This document shows positions 7,334 to 15,546 of a stretch of DNA of 64,000 nt, in pieces (position 1 is the first letter of the stretch; each line of letters begins with the position of its first letter). The notes beneath the pieces were generated by a model, which saw nothing but the letters and a program-made list of their open reading frames with translations, did no database searches and was not told where the DNA came from. Both the position numbers and the translations under genes were made by a program. Location of the stretch: the NCBI GenBank assembly GCA_044229235.1, contig JBGATH010000024.1, forward strand, positions 7,224-71,223. The letters are read 5' to 3'. The stretch comes from UKL13-2 sp044229235. Its GTDB lineage: Bacteria; Pseudomonadota; Gammaproteobacteria; Burkholderiales; Usitatibacteraceae.

Positions 7334-10084
7334 ATGACAGCACGTGACCTGGTGTTGCCGGCGACGCGCGAGTCGCTGGAACGGCTGGAGATCCTCGACA
7401 CCAAGCCCGAACCGTCGTTCGACGACCTGGTGCAGCGGGCTGCCGCCGCATTGCAAACCACCATGGCCGGTATCTCTTTCTTCGATGCGCCGGACACACC
7501 GGCGCTGCCGTGGCGCGAATGGTTCAAGGCACGGGTCGGTTTCCCGGCGCAGACGCTGTCGCGAAGCGAGAGTTTCTTCCTGCCCGCAGCGGACCCGGCC
7601 AGCACGCTGTCGCGCGTATTCGTCATTCCCGACCTGCTGGCGAGCAAGCGCCTGCGCGATCATCGGCTGGTCAGCGGCCCGCCCAACCTGTGCTTCTACG
7701 CAGCAGCGGCGATATTGTCGCCGACGCGTGAAGTGGTGGGTGCGTTTGCGGTAATGGATACGGTGTCGCGTGACCTCGATGCGCGCGACACCGAGATGCT
7801 CATCAACCTCGCCGATCTCGCCGCCGCGCGCCTGGAAGCGCGGGTCCATGCCCGTAATGAACAGCGGCGCGCGCAAAGCGGCGAGTACAGCGATTTCACC
7901 GAATCTGCCGAGGACCGGATTCAGGAACTGACGGCCGAGTTCCTGCGCATGGAGCAGCTGCTGGAGGACGAGATCGTCGCCCGCAAGGATGCCGAGGGCA
8001 AGCTGCGCAACGAGAAGGAGTTTTCCGAGGCGGCGGTGCGCAGCCTCCCCGGCGCGTTCTTCATGTTCGATGTCGGCGGCAAGATGGTGCGCTGGAATGA
8101 GAGCTTCGCCGAGACCACCGGCTACTCGCAGTCCGACATCACCACCAAACGCGCGCTGGACTTCATCGCCGAACGCGACCGTCCGGCAGTGGGAGAGGCG
8201 ATACGGCGAATCCTCGAGCACGGCGAGGAGGCGACGGTCGAGGCGTCGATGCTCGACAGCAGGGGACGGGCGATTCCGTACGCGTTCCAGGGCCGCCGCC
8301 TCGAAATTGGCGGGCAGCGTTTTTGCCTGGGTGTGGGGCGCGACATCACCGAGCGCCTGCGCGCCGAGCGCGAGATTACCCGCGCCAAGGAGCGCCTCGA
8401 TCTGGCCCTGAAGGGCTCGAACCTGGCCATCTGGGACTGGGACCTGGCGGCAAACCAGGTGTATTTCAGCGATGACTGGAACACGCTGCTCGATGCGCGG
8501 CCATCGGACAAACCCGGCAATATTTTCACCGGCGAAGAAGTCGTTTCCTGGAACCACCCGGACGACAGGGAGCGTTTTCGCGCGGCGCTGGCAGCCGCGG
8601 CCAAGGGCGAGACAGCGGACTTTTCGGCGGAGTATCGCGTGCCCAACGCCAGCGGTGACTGGGTGTGGATGCAGAGCAAAGGCAAAGTGGCCGAGCGCGG
8701 CCCGACCGGGCGGGCGCTGCGCATGGCCGGCACCACCGCCAACGTCACCACCCGCAAGATTGCCGAAGACCGCGTCGAATTTCTCGCCACACGTGACCCG
8801 CTGACCAAGCTGCCCAACCGCATGCTGCTCAATGACCGGCTGGAACAGGGCGTGGCCAATGCGGCGCGCAAGAAATCGCGGCTGGCATTCATGTTTATCG
8901 ATCTTGACCGCTTCAAGACCATCAACGACTCGCTGGGGCACGATGTCGGCGACGAATTGCTCAAGCGTGTCGCGGGGCGGCTGTCGGCCTGTGTGCGCGC
9001 CACCGACACCGTCGCCCGACTCGGCGGGGACGAATTCGCGGTGATCCTCGAGAACCTATCGCAGGGCGAGGATGCCGAGGACCAGGAAGACGCCCAGAAC
9101 GTGGCCGACAAGATGATCGCCTCGATGGCGGCACCCATCATGATCAAAGGCCAGCACCTCAACACCTCCTGCTCAATCGGCATCAGCGTGTATCCGGGCG
9201 ACGGCCAGGACACCCAGACGCTGATGAAGCACGCCGACGTGGCGATGTACGACGCCAAGGCCAAGGGCCGCAACAACTACCAGTTCTTCTCGCACGAGAT
9301 GAATGCGCGCGCCCAGGAGCGCCACTCGATCGAGACCTTCCTGCGCACGGCGTTGCGACGCAATGAACTGCTGCTTTACTACCAGCCGCGCGTGTCGTTT
9401 CTGACCGGCAAGGTCACGGGCGTGGAGGCGCTGATCCGCTGGCAGCACCCGCGTCGCGGATTGCTCGCGCCCGACAAATTCATCGGCGTGGCCGAGGACG
9501 CCGGACTCATCGTGCCGATTGGCGAGTGGGTGTTTGAAAATGCCTTCAGGCAGATTGCGCTGTGGCGGCAGAAAAGCGACCTCGACCTGAAGCTGGCGGT
9601 GAACCTGTCCGTGGGGCAGATGTTTGACGGCGAGCGCCTGCTGAAAGCGATCGCCGCCGCTGCCAAAGCTGCGGATCTCGACCTGACCGTGGTGGAACTG
9701 GAGCTCACCGAGAGCATGCTGCTGAAAAACATCGATGAGAACGCCGAACTGCTCACGCGCCTAGGCGGCATGGGCCTCGGCATTGCCATCGACGATTTCG
9801 GCACGGGTTACTCCTCGCTCTCCTACCTCAGGCGCCTGCCGGTCGATTCCATCAAGGTCGATTCCTCGTTCGTGCGCGATATCGGCAACGACGTCAACGA
9901 CGAGGCCATCATCCGCGCCATCATCGCCATGACGCACAGCCTCAAGCTGAACGTGGTCGCCGAGGGCGTGGAAAGCGAGGACCAGTACCGTGTGCTTCGC
10001 GACCTGGAGTGCGACGAATACCAGGGCTATTTTTTCTCGAGGCCGCTGCCGGCCGCGGAGTTCGAGGCCGAGTTTCTGGACTGA
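7334..10084 (+). CDS. GAF-PAS-PAS-GGDEF-EAL cyclic-di-GMP protein
   Basis: A 916-residue cytosolic signalling protein. The N-terminal 165 or so residues look like a GAF domain, followed by a helical linker (about 175-225), a PAS domain (about 230-345), a second PAS (about 350-470), GGDEF (about 485-650) and EAL (about 660-910). The diguanylate cyclase signature is intact (RLGGDEF, GGDEF at 564-568). The phosphodiesterase signature is also intact (EAL at 698-700, with later DDFGTGYSSL). Both making and degrading cyclic-di-GMP are therefore possible, with GAF/PAS as sensory inputs. No transmembrane segment is seen. A copy of the 69-bp palindromic repeat follows 24 bp after the stop. Confidence 0.93.
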   Translation: MTARDLVLPATRESLERLEILDTKPEPSFDDLVQRAAAALQTTMAGISFFDAPDTPALPWREWFKARVGFPAQTLSRSESFFLPAADPASTLSRVFVIPDLLASKRLRDHRLVSGPPNLCFYAAAAILSPTREVVGAFAVMDTVSRDLDARDTEMLINLADLAAARLEARVHARNEQRRAQSGEYSDFTESAEDRIQELTAEFLRMEQLLEDEIVARKDAEGKLRNEKEFSEAAVRSLPGAFFMFDVGGKMVRWNESFAETTGYSQSDITTKRALDFIAERDRPAVGEAIRRILEHGEEATVEASMLDSRGRAIPYAFQGRRLEIGGQRFCLGVGRDITERLRAEREITRAKERLDLALKGSNLAIWDWDLAANQVYFSDDWNTLLDARPSDKPGNIFTGEEVVSWNHPDDRERFRAALAAAAKGETADFSAEYRVPNASGDWVWMQSKGKVAERGPTGRALRMAGTTANVTTRKIAEDRVEFLATRDPLTKLPNRMLLNDRLEQGVANAARKKSRLAFMFIDLDRFKTINDSLGHDVGDELLKRVAGRLSACVRATDTVARLGGDEFAVILENLSQGEDAEDQEDAQNVADKMIASMAAPIMIKGQHLNTSCSIGISVYPGDGQDTQTLMKHADVAMYDAKAKGRNNYQFFSHEMNARAQERHSIETFLRTALRRNELLLYYQPRVSFLTGKVTGVEALIRWQHPRRGLLAPDKFIGVAEDAGLIVPIGEWVFENAFRQIALWRQKSDLDLKLAVNLSVGQMFDGERLLKAIAAAAKAADLDLTVVELELTESMLLKNIDENAELLTRLGGMGLGIAIDDFGTGYSSLSYLRRLPVDSIKVDSSFVRDIGNDVNDEAIIRAIIAMTHSLKLNVVAEGVESEDQYRVLRDLECDEYQGYFFSRPLPAAEFEAEFLD

Positions 10085-10107
10085 TTGTTACCCAGCACAA
10101 AGCAGAC

Positions 10108-10176
10108 GAACTCAAGCACTGGCGCGGCTTTCAGGCCACAAATGCCACGTAATCCGCGCCAGTTCTTGAGTTTGGC
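10108..10176. repeat. 69-bp palindromic repeat, copy A
   Basis: Arms AACTCAAGCACTGGCGCGG (starting at 10109) and its near-perfect reverse complement CCGCGCCAGTTCTTGAGTT (ending at 10173) differ by one base. The element aligns without gaps over 69 bp to 33995-34063 and 36397-36465. It sits between convergent genes (the GGDEF-EAL gene and hemW). Confidence 0.85.
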
Positions 10177-10196
10177 TGAAAAGTCTCCTGCTCCCT

Positions 10197-11432
10197 TCAG
10201 GGCAGGAACATCTCCAGCAAGTCGTTCAGGAACAGGCGGCCCTTCTGCGTCGGGCGAACCGTCAGGTGATCCCGTTCGACCAGCCCGCGCGCCTCGGCCG
10301 CATCGAGCCGGGCGGTGAGCGCCGTCACCGGCAAGCCGGTGCGTTCGACAAACAGCGCCAGCGGGAATCCGTCCGTCAGGCGCAGGGCATTGAGCATGAA
10401 TTCGAACGGCAGTTCGGCGTGGCCAATGGTCTTCACCTCCTGTGCAGCGTTGCCCTGCATCGCCGCATCCATGAACGCCTGCGGCTGCTTGAAGCGCGCC
10501 TCACGCGTGACGCGATCGTGAAAGCTGATCTTGCCGTGCGCGCCGGCACCAATGCCGAGGTAGTCGCCAAATCGCCAGTAATTCAGGTTGTGCCGGCATT
10601 CGCGGCCGGGCCGGGCATAGGCCGAGGTTTCATAGTGCGCATAGCCGGCGCCGGCCAGCCGCGCTTCGATCATGTCCTGCATGTCTGCGGCCAGGTCATC
10701 GTCCGGCAGCGATGGCGGGAAACGGTGGAACAGGGTGTTGGGTTCCAGCGTGAGGTGATAGAGCGAGAGATGGCTGGTGCCGAACGACAGGGCCGCGTCC
10801 ACATCCTGCTCGCATTCGGCCAGCGACTGCGTGGGCAGGGCGAACATCAGGTCAAGGTTGATGTTGTCGAAATTGTCCTGCGCGATGGCGATGGCACGAC
10901 GGGCTTCGTCACTGTCGTGAATGCGGCCCAGTGCCTGCAGGTGGGTATCGTTGAAGCTCTGGATGCCGATCGACAGCCGGTTCACGCCGGCGTCGCGAAA
11001 GCCGCGAAACTTTTCTGCTTCGAAGGTGCCAGGGTTGGCTTCCAGGGTGATTTCCGCCGCCGAGTCCAGTGTGACGCGCGCGCGTACCGCGGCCAGTATT
11101 TCGTCGATGGCGGCCGCCGACAGCAGGCTCGGCGTGCCGCCACCGAAGAAGATCGAATACACTCGCCGGCCCCAGATGCCGGGCAGGGCGTGGTCCAGGT
11201 CTGCGATCAGCGCGTCGAGGTACTGCTGTTCCTGTGGCGCCGCCGTGGCGGCGTGCCGCACGGGAATACCCGCCAGCGCGCCGCTGGCCGCTCCCGTATC
11301 CTTGACCTCGTGCGAGTTGAAATCGCAATACGGACATTTCTTCACACACCAGGGAATGTGGATGTAGAGCGACAGCGGCGGCAGCGACGCGAACGCCAAT
11401 GCTGCCCGTCCGGGCGGGGCGATCAGCGCCAC
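10197..11432 (-). CDS. hemW: HemW-type radical SAM protein
   Basis: A 411-residue radical SAM protein once annotated as oxygen-independent coproporphyrinogen oxidase and now regarded as a heme chaperone (HemW). The [4Fe-4S] motif CVKKCPYC is at residues 29-36 (CxxxCxxC), preceded by SLYIHIPW. The family segments FGGGTPSLL, EANPGTFE, GVNRLSIGIQSFND and YHLTLEPNT follow. The C-terminal winged region (about 340-411) matches the HemN C-terminal domain. It is translated in an operon with rdgB: its start overlaps the rdgB stop by about 10 bp. Confidence 0.93.
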   Translation of the reverse strand: MALIAPPGRAALAFASLPPLSLYIHIPWCVKKCPYCDFNSHEVKDTGAASGALAGIPVRHAATAAPQEQQYLDALIADLDHALPGIWGRRVYSIFFGGGTPSLLSAAAIDEILAAVRARVTLDSAAEITLEANPGTFEAEKFRGFRDAGVNRLSIGIQSFNDTHLQALGRIHDSDEARRAIAIAQDNFDNINLDLMFALPTQSLAECEQDVDAALSFGTSHLSLYHLTLEPNTLFHRFPPSLPDDDLAADMQDMIEARLAGAGYAHYETSAYARPGRECRHNLNYWRFGDYLGIGAGAHGKISFHDRVTREARFKQPQAFMDAAMQGNAAQEVKTIGHAELPFEFMLNALRLTDGFPLALFVERTGLPVTALTARLDAAEARGLVERDHLTVRPTQKGRLFLNDLLEMFLP

Positions 11433-12013
11433 GCGTCGAGCTTTTCCACCAGCCGGCGCATGGCCTGGGCGCGATGACTGACGCGATTCTTGGTCTCAGC
11501 TGGCAGTTCCGCCGCGGTGCAAGCAAATTCGGGCACAAAGAAATAGGGGTCGTAGCCGAATCCACCCTCGCCAGCCGGCGTGTCGACGATTTCACCATGC
11601 CACTCGGCGCCGGCAATGAGCGGGTGCGGATCATCGGCGTGCATCAGCATGACCAGGGCGCAGTAATAGAAGGCCCGCCGGTCTGTCTGGCCCTGAAGGG
11701 CAGCCACCAGCTTGAGATTGTTGCGGGTGTCGGACCGCGGCTCGCCCGCATAGCGCGCTGAATAAACGCCGGGAGCGCCGCCGAGCGCCGGCACGCAGAT
11801 GCCGGAGTCGTCCGCCAGCGCCGGCAGGCCGGAAGCGCGCGCCGCATGCCGCGCCTTGGCCAGCGCGTTCTCGACGAAGGTGATGTGCGGTTCCTCGGCG
11901 TCGCCGATGCCCAGCGCCGACTGGGCGATCACCGTGACCTGCAAGGGCGCCAGCAGGGTGGCGAATTCACGCAATTTGCCCGCATTACCGGACGCGATGA
12001 CGATTTTTTTCAT
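11423..12013 (-). CDS. rdgB: RdgB/HAM1 non-canonical purine NTP pyrophosphatase
   Basis: A 196-residue enzyme that removes ITP, dITP and XTP from the nucleotide pool. The start MKKIVIASGN (ATG at 12011-12013) matches the family N-terminus; the frame stays open 37 codons further upstream but that stretch is not family-like. Motifs include SGNAGKLREF, ITFVENALAKARHAA, LPALADDSGICVPALGG, PGVYSARYAGE, GFGYDPYFFVPE, and the terminal KNRVSHRAQAMRRL. It is divergent from gap and precedes hemW, a common betaproteobacterial arrangement. Confidence 0.94.
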   Translation of the reverse strand: MKKIVIASGNAGKLREFATLLAPLQVTVIAQSALGIGDAEEPHITFVENALAKARHAARASGLPALADDSGICVPALGGAPGVYSARYAGEPRSDTRNNLKLVAALQGQTDRRAFYYCALVMLMHADDPHPLIAGAEWHGEIVDTPAGEGGFGYDPYFFVPEFACTAAELPAETKNRVSHRAQAMRRLVEKLDAWR

Positions 12014-12075
12014 GTTGCGGCGATTATCACGTGCTTTTGCTCCGGTCGGCCCGGCGGCGGCAGGCGGAAATGCCC

Positions 12076-12104
12076 TTGGGCCGCGCGGGGTCATGCGGTA
12101 AAAT
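12076..12104 (+). promoter_or_regulatory. Promoter of gap
   Basis: TTGGGC (12076-12081), a 17-bp spacer, then TAAAAT (12099-12104) preceded by GCGG. The expected start is near 12111, giving a leader of about 87 nt before the gap ATG. Confidence 0.6.
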
Positions 12105-12197
12105 GATGGGCTCAGTCCCGGCAATCATGCAAAGCCCCGCGCCACAATTTGTCCTCCCGCGTTTCAACCTCAAACCCGCACTCGGAAAGCCATTATC

Positions 12198-13211
12198 ATG
12201 ACCATCAAAGTCGCCATCAACGGATACGGCCGCATCGGCCGCAACATCCTCCGCGCCCACTACGAAGGCAACAAGAAGCACGACATCCAGATCGTCGCCA
12301 TCAACGACCTGGGCCCGGTGGAAACCAACGCCCACCTGACGCGCTACGACACCGCGCACGGCAAGTTTCCGGGCACGGTGGTGGTGGACGGAGATCACAT
12401 GGTGGTGAACGGCGACCGCATCCGCGTGCTGGCGCAGCGTGATCCGTCGCAGTTGCCCTGGGGTGAAATGGGTGTCGACGTGGTGATGGAATGTACCGGC
12501 TTCTTCACCACCAAGGAAAAGGCCTCGGCTCACCTCAAGGGTGGCGCCCGGAAAGTCATCATTTCCGCCCCCGGCGGCAAGGATGTCGATGCCACCGTCG
12601 TCTACGGCGTCAACCACGGCGTGCTGACCTCGGCCATGACGGTCATTTCCAACGCCTCCTGCACCACCAATTGCCTCGCGCCGCTGGTGAAGCCGCTGCA
12701 CGAAAAAATCGGCCTGGTGAACGGCCTCATGACCACCATCCACGCCTACACCAACGACCAGGTGCTGACCGATGTGATGCACGAGGACCTGCGCCGCGCC
12801 CGATCGGCCACCATGTCGATGATTCCCACCAAGACCGGCGCCGCCGCCGCCGTGGGCCTGGTGATGCCGGAACTCAACGGCAAGCTCGACGGCTATGCCA
12901 TTCGTGTTCCGACCATCAACGTCTCGGTGGTTGACCTGTCATTCATCGCTGCGCGCGACACGACGGTGGAAGAAGTCAATTCCATCATGAAGGCCGCCGC
13001 CGCCGAACCCGGCATGAAGGGCATCCTCAACTACAACACCGCGCCGCTGGTGTCGATCGATTTCAACCACGACGCCCATTCCTCGAGCTTTGATTCGACA
13101 CTGACCAAGGTCTCCGGCCGCCTCGTCAAAGTCTCATCCTGGTATGACAACGAGTGGGGCTTTTCCAACCGCATGCTGGACACCACGGTTGCGTTGATGG
13201 GTGCGAAGTAA
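12198..13211 (+). CDS. gapA: Glyceraldehyde-3-phosphate dehydrogenase
   Basis: A 337-residue glycolytic enzyme that converts glyceraldehyde-3-phosphate to 1,3-bisphosphoglycerate with NAD. It begins with the Rossmann motif VAINGYGRIGRN, and the catalytic cysteine is C155 in SNASCTTNCLAP. The C-terminus WYDNEWGFSNRMLDT is typical. It has its own promoter and opens the gap-pgk-pyk series. The last 64 bp are duplicated downstream at 13295-13358. Confidence 0.98.
   Translation: MTIKVAINGYGRIGRNILRAHYEGNKKHDIQIVAINDLGPVETNAHLTRYDTAHGKFPGTVVVDGDHMVVNGDRIRVLAQRDPSQLPWGEMGVDVVMECTGFFTTKEKASAHLKGGARKVIISAPGGKDVDATVVYGVNHGVLTSAMTVISNASCTTNCLAPLVKPLHEKIGLVNGLMTTIHAYTNDQVLTDVMHEDLRRARSATMSMIPTKTGAAAAVGLVMPELNGKLDGYAIRVPTINVSVVDLSFIAARDTTVEEVNSIMKAAAAEPGMKGILNYNTAPLVSIDFNHDAHSSSFDSTLTKVSGRLVKVSSWYDNEWGFSNRMLDTTVALMGAK
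13147..13210 (+). repeat. Duplicated 64-bp segment, copy 1 (3' end of gap)
   Basis: Starts ACAACGAGTGGGGC and ends GTGCGAAGTA; it encodes the last gap codons and most of the stop. It matches 13295-13358 with two substitutions. Confidence 0.9.
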
Positions 13212-13221
13212 CATGGGGCAC

Positions 13222-13308
13222 GCCCCGCTCGTTGCGGCGCAGGCTAACCTGGCGGCTTCATGCCAGGTTAAGGCCCATGGGGCCGGCCGGAGCCACAACG
13301 AGTGGGGC
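13222..13308. repeat. Nested inverted repeat between the two gap 3'-end copies
   Basis: Outer arms GCCCCGCTCGTTG (13222-13234) and CAACGAGTGGGGC (13296-13308) are inverted with one mismatch. Inner arms TAACCTGGC (13245-13253) and GCCAGGTTA (13262-13270) are perfect with an 8-base loop. The right outer arm is also the start of the second gap copy. Confidence 0.75.
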
Positions 13309-13358
13309 TTTTCCAACCGCATGCTGGACACGACGGTGGCGTTGATGGGTGCGAAGTA
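13295..13358 (+). repeat. Duplicated 64-bp segment, copy 2 (orphan gap 3' end)
   Basis: Repeats 13147-13210 with two changes (C to G and T to G), then TAG instead of TAA. It lies 148 bp downstream of copy 1 and is not joined to any upstream gap sequence. It is a partial remnant, not a gene. Confidence 0.9.
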
Positions 13359-13490
13359 GCGGGCTCCGCTGCAATTGCGGCGCGGCGCGAAACCGCATTG
13401 CGCCATGCAAACCGGCGGGCCATTCAGGTCCGCCGAGGCAAGGCGGTGCCGGAACGACACCGGAATCACACAGAGGTAATCGACACTTCC

Positions 13491-13718
13491 ATGCCCAATC
13501 CCTTCACCCAGCATCCCAACGCCGTCAACGAGACCTACCGCGAACATTTTGGTTTCGCGCTGCGTTTCGGTGTAAAGATGCTGGGCGGCGGGCTGGCTGC
13601 CGTGATTCATGCCGTATTGCCTTTTCTGTTCGTGACCACCGCCGGCCGCATCAACGACGAATTACAGCAGATGCGGCAGAATTCACCGGGCAGGCGCAAA
13701 GTCGCGCGCACCGCCTAG
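13491..13718 (+). CDS. Small DUF6356-like membrane protein
   Basis: A 75-residue protein whose layout (HPNAVNETYREHFGFALRFG, then a hydrophobic stretch and VTTAGRINDELQ) resembles the DUF6356 family of short proteins of unknown function. One membrane segment (about residues 29-48) is likely. The start ATG at 13491 is chosen because the longer frame upstream runs through the orphan gap fragment. It lies between gap and a lipoprotein gene on the same strand. Confidence 0.7.
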   Translation: MPNPFTQHPNAVNETYREHFGFALRFGVKMLGGGLAAVIHAVLPFLFVTTAGRINDELQQMRQNSPGRRKVARTA

Positions 13719-13760
13719 CTTCAATCGTTCGATTTTTTCGACCTACCCACTGGAACTGCC

Positions 13761-14300
13761 ATGAAAAACAATCATCGCTTCCTCGCCATATTCGCCATCC
13801 TGCTGTCTGCCACCCTCGTGGCCTGCAAAGACAAGCCGGCGGCACCTGCTCCCACCAGCGCCGCGACTGCCGGCGATTCGCTCAAGCAACAGGAACGTGA
13901 GACGGCGAAGCGCCTGGAAGAGCAAAAGTCCGCGGCCGACGAAGCAGTGCGCGCCGAGCGCGCCCGCGGCGAGCGACTGCAGAACGCCGACGCGCTCTCG
14001 GCCATCATCCGTCGCTGGAAAGACACCCTGGGCGAAGCCACCAGGACCGGTCGCGGCGAAATCGGCGGGGTCATCCAGAAGATGACGGCGATTCGCTCGG
14101 ACGCGCAGGCGCTGCAGGCTGATGAATGTGTGGGCACGGTGCGCACCGCGCTGATGGCGTCGATGGGCATGTATATCGACGCCTACACCCAGTTCAGCAA
14201 GGAAACCGGCGCACCCAATGACGCGCTGCAGCCGAAATTGCAGGAAGCAGCCGGCGAGTTTGTGACTGCCGAGAACTCGCTTTCCCGCTGCCGCCAATAA
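13761..14300 (+). CDS. Putative lipoprotein with coiled-coil segment
   Basis: A 179-residue protein with a lipoprotein signal peptide: a hydrophobic stretch and the lipobox LVAC, with Cys at residue 22. An Ala/Pro linker is followed by a strongly charged helical region (about 40-75, KQQERETAKRLEEQKSAADEAV) and a compact helical domain containing two further cysteines. I recognise no family. It is co-directional with gap and pgk, which it separates, and is probably attached to an envelope membrane. Confidence 0.7.
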   Translation: MKNNHRFLAIFAILLSATLVACKDKPAAPAPTSAATAGDSLKQQERETAKRLEEQKSAADEAVRAERARGERLQNADALSAIIRRWKDTLGEATRTGRGEIGGVIQKMTAIRSDAQALQADECVGTVRTALMASMGMYIDAYTQFSKETGAPNDALQPKLQEAAGEFVTAENSLSRCRQ

Positions 14301-14328
14301 ACATACCCCTCACCATTCGCCTCCGGAA

Positions 14329-15510
14329 ATGAACTTCAAACGACTCGTCGACCAGGAGCTGGCCGGCAAGCGCGTATTTATTCGCGCCGACCTCAATGTG
14401 CCGCAGGACGACGCCGGCCGCATCACCGACGACACGCGCATCCGCGCCTCCGTTCCGGCCATTCGCATGGCGCTCGAAAAAGGCGCGGCAGTCATGGTGA
14501 CCTCCCATCTGGGCCGCCCCACCGAAGGCGAATTCAAGCCGGAGGATTCACTCGCGCCGATCGCCCGCCGCATGGGTGAATTGCTGGGCCGCGAGGTGCC
14601 GTTGCTCGCCAATTGGCTCGACGGCGTGGATGTCGCCGCCGGCCAGGTGGTGATGCTGGAAAACTGCCGAACCAACAAGGGCGAAAAGAAAAACAGCGAT
14701 GAACTCGCCCGCAAGATGGCCGCGCTTTGCGACATCTACGCCAATGATGCCTTCGGCACGGCGCATCGTGCCGAGGCCACCACGCATGGCATTGCCAAGT
14801 TTGCCGGGGTCGCGTGCGCCGGCCCGCTGCTAGCCGCGGAGCTGGACGCGCTCGGTGCGGCATTGAAGACCCCGACGCGGCCGATGGTGGCCATTGTTGC
14901 CGGCTCCAAGGTTTCCACCAAGCTGACCATTCTCAAGTCACTTGCTGAAAAGGTCGATCAGCTGGTCGTGGGCGGTGGCATCGCCAACACTTTTCTGCTG
15001 GCGATGGGGCTGCCAATCGGAAAATCCCTCGCCGAGCCCGATCTCGTCAACGAGGCCCGATTGATCATCGACATGATGTCCGCGCGCGGTGCCGCCGTTC
15101 CCATTCCGACCGACGTGGTATGCGGCAAGGAGTTTTCCGCGACGGCCACGGCAACAACCAAGCCTGCAGCCGAGGTTGCGGCAGACGACATGATTTTCGA
15201 CCTGGGCCCGCAGACCGCGGCGACGCTTGCGGGCATCATGAAGAACGCCGGCACGATCGTCTGGAACGGACCGCTCGGTGTGTTCGAGTTCGACCAGTTC
15301 GGCCACGGCACCGAGACCGTTGCGCGGGCCATCGCAAATTCCAGCGCATTTTCCATTGCCGGCGGCGGCGACACGCTGGCGGCGATCGCCAAGTACGGCA
15401 TCGCGGACAGGGTTTCCTACATCTCCACCGGTGGCGGCGCATTCCTCGAGTTTCTTGAGGGTAAAGTTCTGCCTGCCGTGGACATACTCGAGCAACGCGC
15501 TTCGGCGTAG
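14329..15510 (+). CDS. pgk: Phosphoglycerate kinase
   Basis: A 393-residue enzyme that makes ATP from 1,3-bisphosphoglycerate. Recognisable motifs are VFIRADLNVPQ near the N-terminus, TSHLGRPTEG, the middle segment NDAFGTAHRAEATT, VAGSKVSTKLTIL, and the C-terminal IVWNGPLGVFEFDQF followed by STGGGAFLEFLEGK. It lies 28 bp after the lipoprotein gene and 36 bp before pyk. Confidence 0.97.
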   Translation: MNFKRLVDQELAGKRVFIRADLNVPQDDAGRITDDTRIRASVPAIRMALEKGAAVMVTSHLGRPTEGEFKPEDSLAPIARRMGELLGREVPLLANWLDGVDVAAGQVVMLENCRTNKGEKKNSDELARKMAALCDIYANDAFGTAHRAEATTHGIAKFAGVACAGPLLAAELDALGAALKTPTRPMVAIVAGSKVSTKLTILKSLAEKVDQLVVGGGIANTFLLAMGLPIGKSLAEPDLVNEARLIIDMMSARGAAVPIPTDVVCGKEFSATATATTKPAAEVAADDMIFDLGPQTAATLAGIMKNAGTIVWNGPLGVFEFDQFGHGTETVARAIANSSAFSIAGGGDTLAAIAKYGIADRVSYISTGGGAFLEFLEGKVLPAVDILEQRASA

Positions 15511-15546
15511 GTTGCCTTTCGCCGTACATACAAGACTGGATTAGCC

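Noticed and set aside
13302..13490. Upstream extension of the DUF6356-like gene
   Set aside because: The extension runs through the orphan gap fragment in the wrong frame, and DUF6356-like similarity starts at ATG 13491.
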